From JBBQZU01 sp041749535 (GTDB lineage Bacteria > Bacteroidota > Bacteroidia > Flavobacteriales_D > Cryomorphaceae), in NCBI GenBank assembly GCA_041749535.1, contig JBGTBE010000099.1, forward strand, positions 33,413 through 97,412: a stretch of 64,000 nucleotides of DNA. The letters are read 5' to 3'. Shown piece by piece: positions 61,242 to 64,000 of this stretch. Made by a program: the position numbers and the translations under genes. Below the pieces are notes generated by a model, which was not told the origin of the DNA, did not search any database, and saw only the letters and a program-made list of their open reading frames with translations. Position 1 is the first letter of the stretch; each line of letters opens with the position of its first letter.

Positions 61242-63608
61242 CTAGAAATTAAGGTTCCAGGTAATTCCGGGTATGATAGACCCGAAGATGCTGAGTCGGT
61301 AAGCATCTGTTTGCTGAGGGTTGTCAGCATCCTGTCGGAAAAAGATACTGTATGGATTCCTACGGGCGTAAACATTGTACAACGAAAAAGTCCAGGAGCT
61401 TTCCCACTTTTCCGGCCGGTCGAAAAAGAAGAATACCTTCTCCGAGTTTTTTTGGCTCACCACTGTTGCAGAGAGGTCCAGGCGGTGGTAGGCGGGTGTG
61501 CGGGCACCATTGCGGTTGTTGTACACAGGTACCACGATGCTTTCATATACAAACCTTGAATCCGGGTATGTAATGGGTCTACCGGTCATGTAGGCGAAGG
61601 TTCCCCCAAACTGCCACTTTTCATTGAGCTTAAACATTCCAACCACAGAAACGTCGTGTGTCTTGTCGTAGTTGGCTGGATAATAATCCCCCAGATTGAT
61701 GCCATCCACCTGCCTTTCAGTGCGGGCCAGGGTATAACTCACCCAACCAGTAAGGCGGCCTTTTACTTTTTGAAACTGCATCTCAAAACCGTAAGCACGG
61801 CCTTTGCCACTGAGCAGCTCTGTTTCTATGTGGTCGTTGAGCAGCAATTGTGCATTGTCCTTGTAATCGAGCAAGTTTTGATAATTCTTATAGTAGACTT
61901 CTACCGATAGCTCGTAGGTATTGTCTTTGAAATTGCGAAAGTACCCGAGAGAAACCTGGTCTGCTATGGCCGGTTTCACGTATTTACCGGCAGGGGTCCA
62001 GATATCGAGTGGTGTTGCAGAGGTGGTATTGCTCACCAAATGCAGGTATTGCCTCATGCGGTTGTAGCCCAACTTCACAGAGTGCCTTGGGTCGAGGGTG
62101 TAGTTTACCAGCAACCTTGGTTCAAACCCACCGTAATCGGCTATTACTTCGCCAGTGTTGTAATTTTCAGTACCGATGATGGCATCGTCGCTTGTAGGAG
62201 TATCATTTTCATACAGGTACACGGTGCGCTTGCCAACATTCAGAAAGTGGCTATAGCGAAGTCCGTACTGCACGGAGAGTTGCTCAGTGATGGTTTGCTT
62301 GTTGCTGATGTACACCGCGATTTCGGTGGCAAACTCCTTGGGCACCACTATTTCATTGAAGAAAGACTCACCGCCCACCCCTTTGGCAATTCCGGGTGAG
62401 AAACGGTAGTAAATGGCTTCCATGCCATAGTCAAGGGTGTTCTTCACATTCGGGAAGTAGCTGAAATCGGCTTTGAGGGTGTAGTTGCGTATGCCTGCGC
62501 GCCAGTCGAAGGCATTGGCACCACTCGGCACTCCGAGCGAGTATGTGAAATCGCTGTACACCGCGGTGAAATTGCTGAACATGCGGTTGCTAAAAAGGTG
62601 GTTCCAGCGAAGGGTAGCCGTATTGTTTCCCCATGAACTGGAAAACTGATCGTCAAATACAAACTTGTCGAGGCCTAAATACCCGGCGAGGTAAATACGA
62701 TTCTTATCATCGATCTCATAATTTACCTTCGCATTTACATCGTAGAAGAAAAGCTGATTTCCCTTAAGGTCGGGGTTCACAATGGGAGCGAAAAGATCAC
62801 CATAGGAGCGCCTGCCAGCGACCATAAATGAAGCTTTGTCTTTCACAATAGGCCCTTCGAGCATCAAGCGGCTGCTTATAAGCCCTATGCCGGCAGCACC
62901 ACCAAATTTCTTGGTATTTCCTTCCTTTTGGCGCACATCCAGCACAGAACTCAGGCGACCACCATAGCGGGCAGGAATTCCGCCTCGATACAGCGTAAGA
63001 TCTTTAACAGCATCAGCGTTGAATACGGAGAAAAAACCGAATAGATGGGAAGAGTTAAAGACGGTGGCCTCATCGAGCAAAATAAGGTTCTGGTCAATGT
63101 TTCCACCGCGCACGTTGAATCCGGTGGCGCCTTCACCCACAGTGGTCACACCTGGCAATAGCTGTATGGTGCGAATAATGTCAACCTCGCCCATAAACTG
63201 AGGCACATTCTTTACAGTTTTTGAATCGAGCCTGTTTATTCCTGTTTCAAGACTCGTTACATTTCTATTCACCTGTTCCGCAGTAATTTCTACCGCCTGC
63301 AAAAGCAGTTCATCGGGCTTCATCTCGAGCGTATAGGTTTTATTTTCTTGCAGGCTCATCACTTCCTTTACTGCTATATAACCGAGATAGTTGTAGGTGA
63401 TATTGTACGTACCGGCAGGCAGGGAGAGTGAGTAGTAACCATACACATTGGTTACAGTGCCACCCTTTATTTCGTCCACATATATGGTGGCGCCAATGAG
63501 GCCTTCACCATTGCTTGCATCGCGGAGGTAGCCACTCAAGGTGTATTTGTTTTGGGCAAAAAGTAGAAGGGGGCCAATTGCAAAAAGCAGGGCAAGAACT
63601 CTGTTCAT
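61242..63608 (-). CDS. TonB-dependent receptor with CarboxypepD_reg-like domain
   Basis: A 788-residue outer-membrane receptor: signal peptide MNRVLALLFAIGPLLLFAQ, CarboxypepD_reg-like domain (YTLSGYLRDASNGEGLIGAT, about 22-100), plug (GATGFNVRGGNIDQNLILLD, GGIPARYGGRLSSVLDV) and a barrel ending in the typical aromatic C-terminus (WNLNF). It forms an operon with a DUF4249 lipoprotein. Ligand unknown; this receptor group is often linked to proteins or peptides rather than glycans. No promoter of the TAnnTTTG type was clear upstream. Confidence 0.92.
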   Translation of the reverse strand: MNRVLALLFAIGPLLLFAQNKYTLSGYLRDASNGEGLIGATIYVDEIKGGTVTNVYGYYSLSLPAGTYNITYNYLGYIAVKEVMSLQENKTYTLEMKPDELLLQAVEITAEQVNRNVTSLETGINRLDSKTVKNVPQFMGEVDIIRTIQLLPGVTTVGEGATGFNVRGGNIDQNLILLDEATVFNSSHLFGFFSVFNADAVKDLTLYRGGIPARYGGRLSSVLDVRQKEGNTKKFGGAAGIGLISSRLMLEGPIVKDKASFMVAGRRSYGDLFAPIVNPDLKGNQLFFYDVNAKVNYEIDDKNRIYLAGYLGLDKFVFDDQFSSSWGNNTATLRWNHLFSNRMFSNFTAVYSDFTYSLGVPSGANAFDWRAGIRNYTLKADFSYFPNVKNTLDYGMEAIYYRFSPGIAKGVGGESFFNEIVVPKEFATEIAVYISNKQTITEQLSVQYGLRYSHFLNVGKRTVYLYENDTPTSDDAIIGTENYNTGEVIADYGGFEPRLLVNYTLDPRHSVKLGYNRMRQYLHLVSNTTSATPLDIWTPAGKYVKPAIADQVSLGYFRNFKDNTYELSVEVYYKNYQNLLDYKDNAQLLLNDHIETELLSGKGRAYGFEMQFQKVKGRLTGWVSYTLARTERQVDGINLGDYYPANYDKTHDVSVVGMFKLNEKWQFGGTFAYMTGRPITYPDSRFVYESIVVPVYNNRNGARTPAYHRLDLSATVVSQKNSEKVFFFFDRPEKWESSWTFSLYNVYARRNPYSIFFRQDADNPQQTDAYRLSIFGSIIPGITWNLNF

Positions 63609-63917
63609 CGTCTCAATGGTTGTCTGAATTCAAATGGGGTAATGTGACATTCTTTAGATGCCGGGCAAATTTGGCAGCTATTTGTTGAACGGTGCTAAGA
63701 ATTGTTACAAGCGGTGGTATGTATTTATGACCGAAGTTGGTTTGGCTATATACCGCGCAGGGCAGCTGTTCAAAACTATATTTTCAAGCCAGTCACCTTG
63801 CGGCATCTGCACGGTTTACAACATATTTTTACGGGTCTTCATATTGGCATTGATGAATATTACCTTAGATATGTTTCTGCAAATAATAAATTTGCGGGAA
63901 GTCAAAACAATAGCCTT
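63609..63917 (+). other. 309-bp intergenic region at the right end
   Basis: Lies between the divergent TonB receptor gene and the start of the last gene. A 94-codon plus-strand frame from 63658 overlaps both the -7 element and the start of the last gene and looks non-coding. No repeat or structured RNA seen. Confidence 0.55.
63887..63894 (+). promoter_or_regulatory. -7 element of the right-edge gene
   Basis: TAAATTTG, exact TAnnTTTG, 23 nt before the ATG at 63918. Confidence 0.5.
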
Positions 63918-64000
63918 ATGTCCAAACGGTCTATTTATATAGGTTTTTTAGCAGTAGGATGCTATTTTGTAATTGCATTTATTCCAATTCTCAATGGAGG
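63918..64000 (+). CDS. N-terminus of a membrane or exported protein (cut by window end)
   Basis: From the ATG at 63918 the frame is open to the window end: MSKRSIYIGFLAVGCYFVIA then FIPILNGG. A positively charged start and one hydrophobic helix fit a membrane anchor or signal sequence. Only 27 residues are visible, so the family cannot be named. A perfect -7 element lies upstream. Confidence 0.5.
   Translation, partial: MSKRSIYIGFLAVGCYFVIAFIPILNG

Noticed and set aside
63658..63942. 94-codon plus-strand frame at the right end
   Set aside because: It runs through a perfect -7 element and over the start of the gene at 63918, has no family features and unusual composition.
1..64000. tRNA, rRNA or riboswitch genes
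   Set aside because: No cloverleaf with a matching T-loop or known riboswitch core was recognised between genes; a covariance-model search could still find a weak one.

Overview
The window is a contiguous chromosomal stretch of a Bacteroidota bacterium, most likely a marine-type member of the Flavobacteriales; a finer placement is not justified from the sequence alone. The evidence is consistent: TonB-dependent receptors with CarboxypepD_reg-like N-termini, a DUF4249 lipoprotein next to one of them, five proteins with type IX secretion (T9SS) sorting domains, PorE-like OmpA/PD40 proteins, DUF4105/DUF4159/DUF4920/DUF4924 families, fused E1 alpha/beta 2-oxoacid dehydrogenases, weak Shine-Dalgarno signals and many TAnnTTTG-type -7 promoter elements just upstream of genes. 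No tRNA, rRNA, CRISPR array, transposase or integrase was seen.

Layout. 1-11.7 kb is core housekeeping: lpxB (cut by the left edge), a small membrane protein and surE on the minus strand; then ftcD (histidine catabolism), a membrane-anchored patatin lipase, DUF4105 and DinB-like proteins, an eIF1/SUI1-like factor and a THUMP-type RNA methyltransferase on plus; then a fused branched-chain 2-oxoacid dehydrogenase E1 on minus. 11.7-15 kb is an AT-richer accessory pocket: a gene-free stretch with a 59-bp tandem repeat, a heptamer array and a terminator-like element, followed by two T9SS cargo genes, the second interrupted by an in-frame TGA; a near-identical copy of the terminator-like element closes the pocket. 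15-24.3 kb carries a DUF4920 lipoprotein, aroC-gltP-type symporter, an AsmA protein with a C-terminal coiled coil, an OmpA/PD40 protein and an SDR enzyme.

24.4-26.8 kb holds a compact divergent cluster of a RimK-type ATP-grasp ligase, a retropepsin-like (RimB/PF05618) protein and an AstE/AspA-type metallo-amidohydrolase, which together look like a make-and-break system for peptide or amide-linked amino acids. 26.9-30.7 kb has a sugar-nucleotide epimerase, a tiny lipoprotein, and a PadR-PspC-small lipoprotein operon with a candidate operator and a terminator. 30.8-40.7 kb holds a second, different fused E1, a TonB receptor, a T9SS esterase-like protein that seems to lack its nucleophile, murQ with a conserved partner, and a nudix/mnmD pair.

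40.8-64 kb is dominated by envelope biology: large T9SS adhesin or propeller proteins (type A and type B sorting domains), a PorE-like protein and TPR protein, M42, M28 and M23 peptidases, OmpH, an outer-membrane beta-barrel protein with an apparent non-ATG start, rsmE, DUF4159, and a TonB receptor/DUF4249 pair. The secreted cargo and the PorE-like/OMP proteins fit one physiological theme: export of large surface proteins through T9SS, with peptidoglycan and outer-membrane maintenance around it. A recurring regulatory theme is that several start codons (many GTG) lie only 3-4 nt after the -7 element, which predicts leaderless mRNAs.
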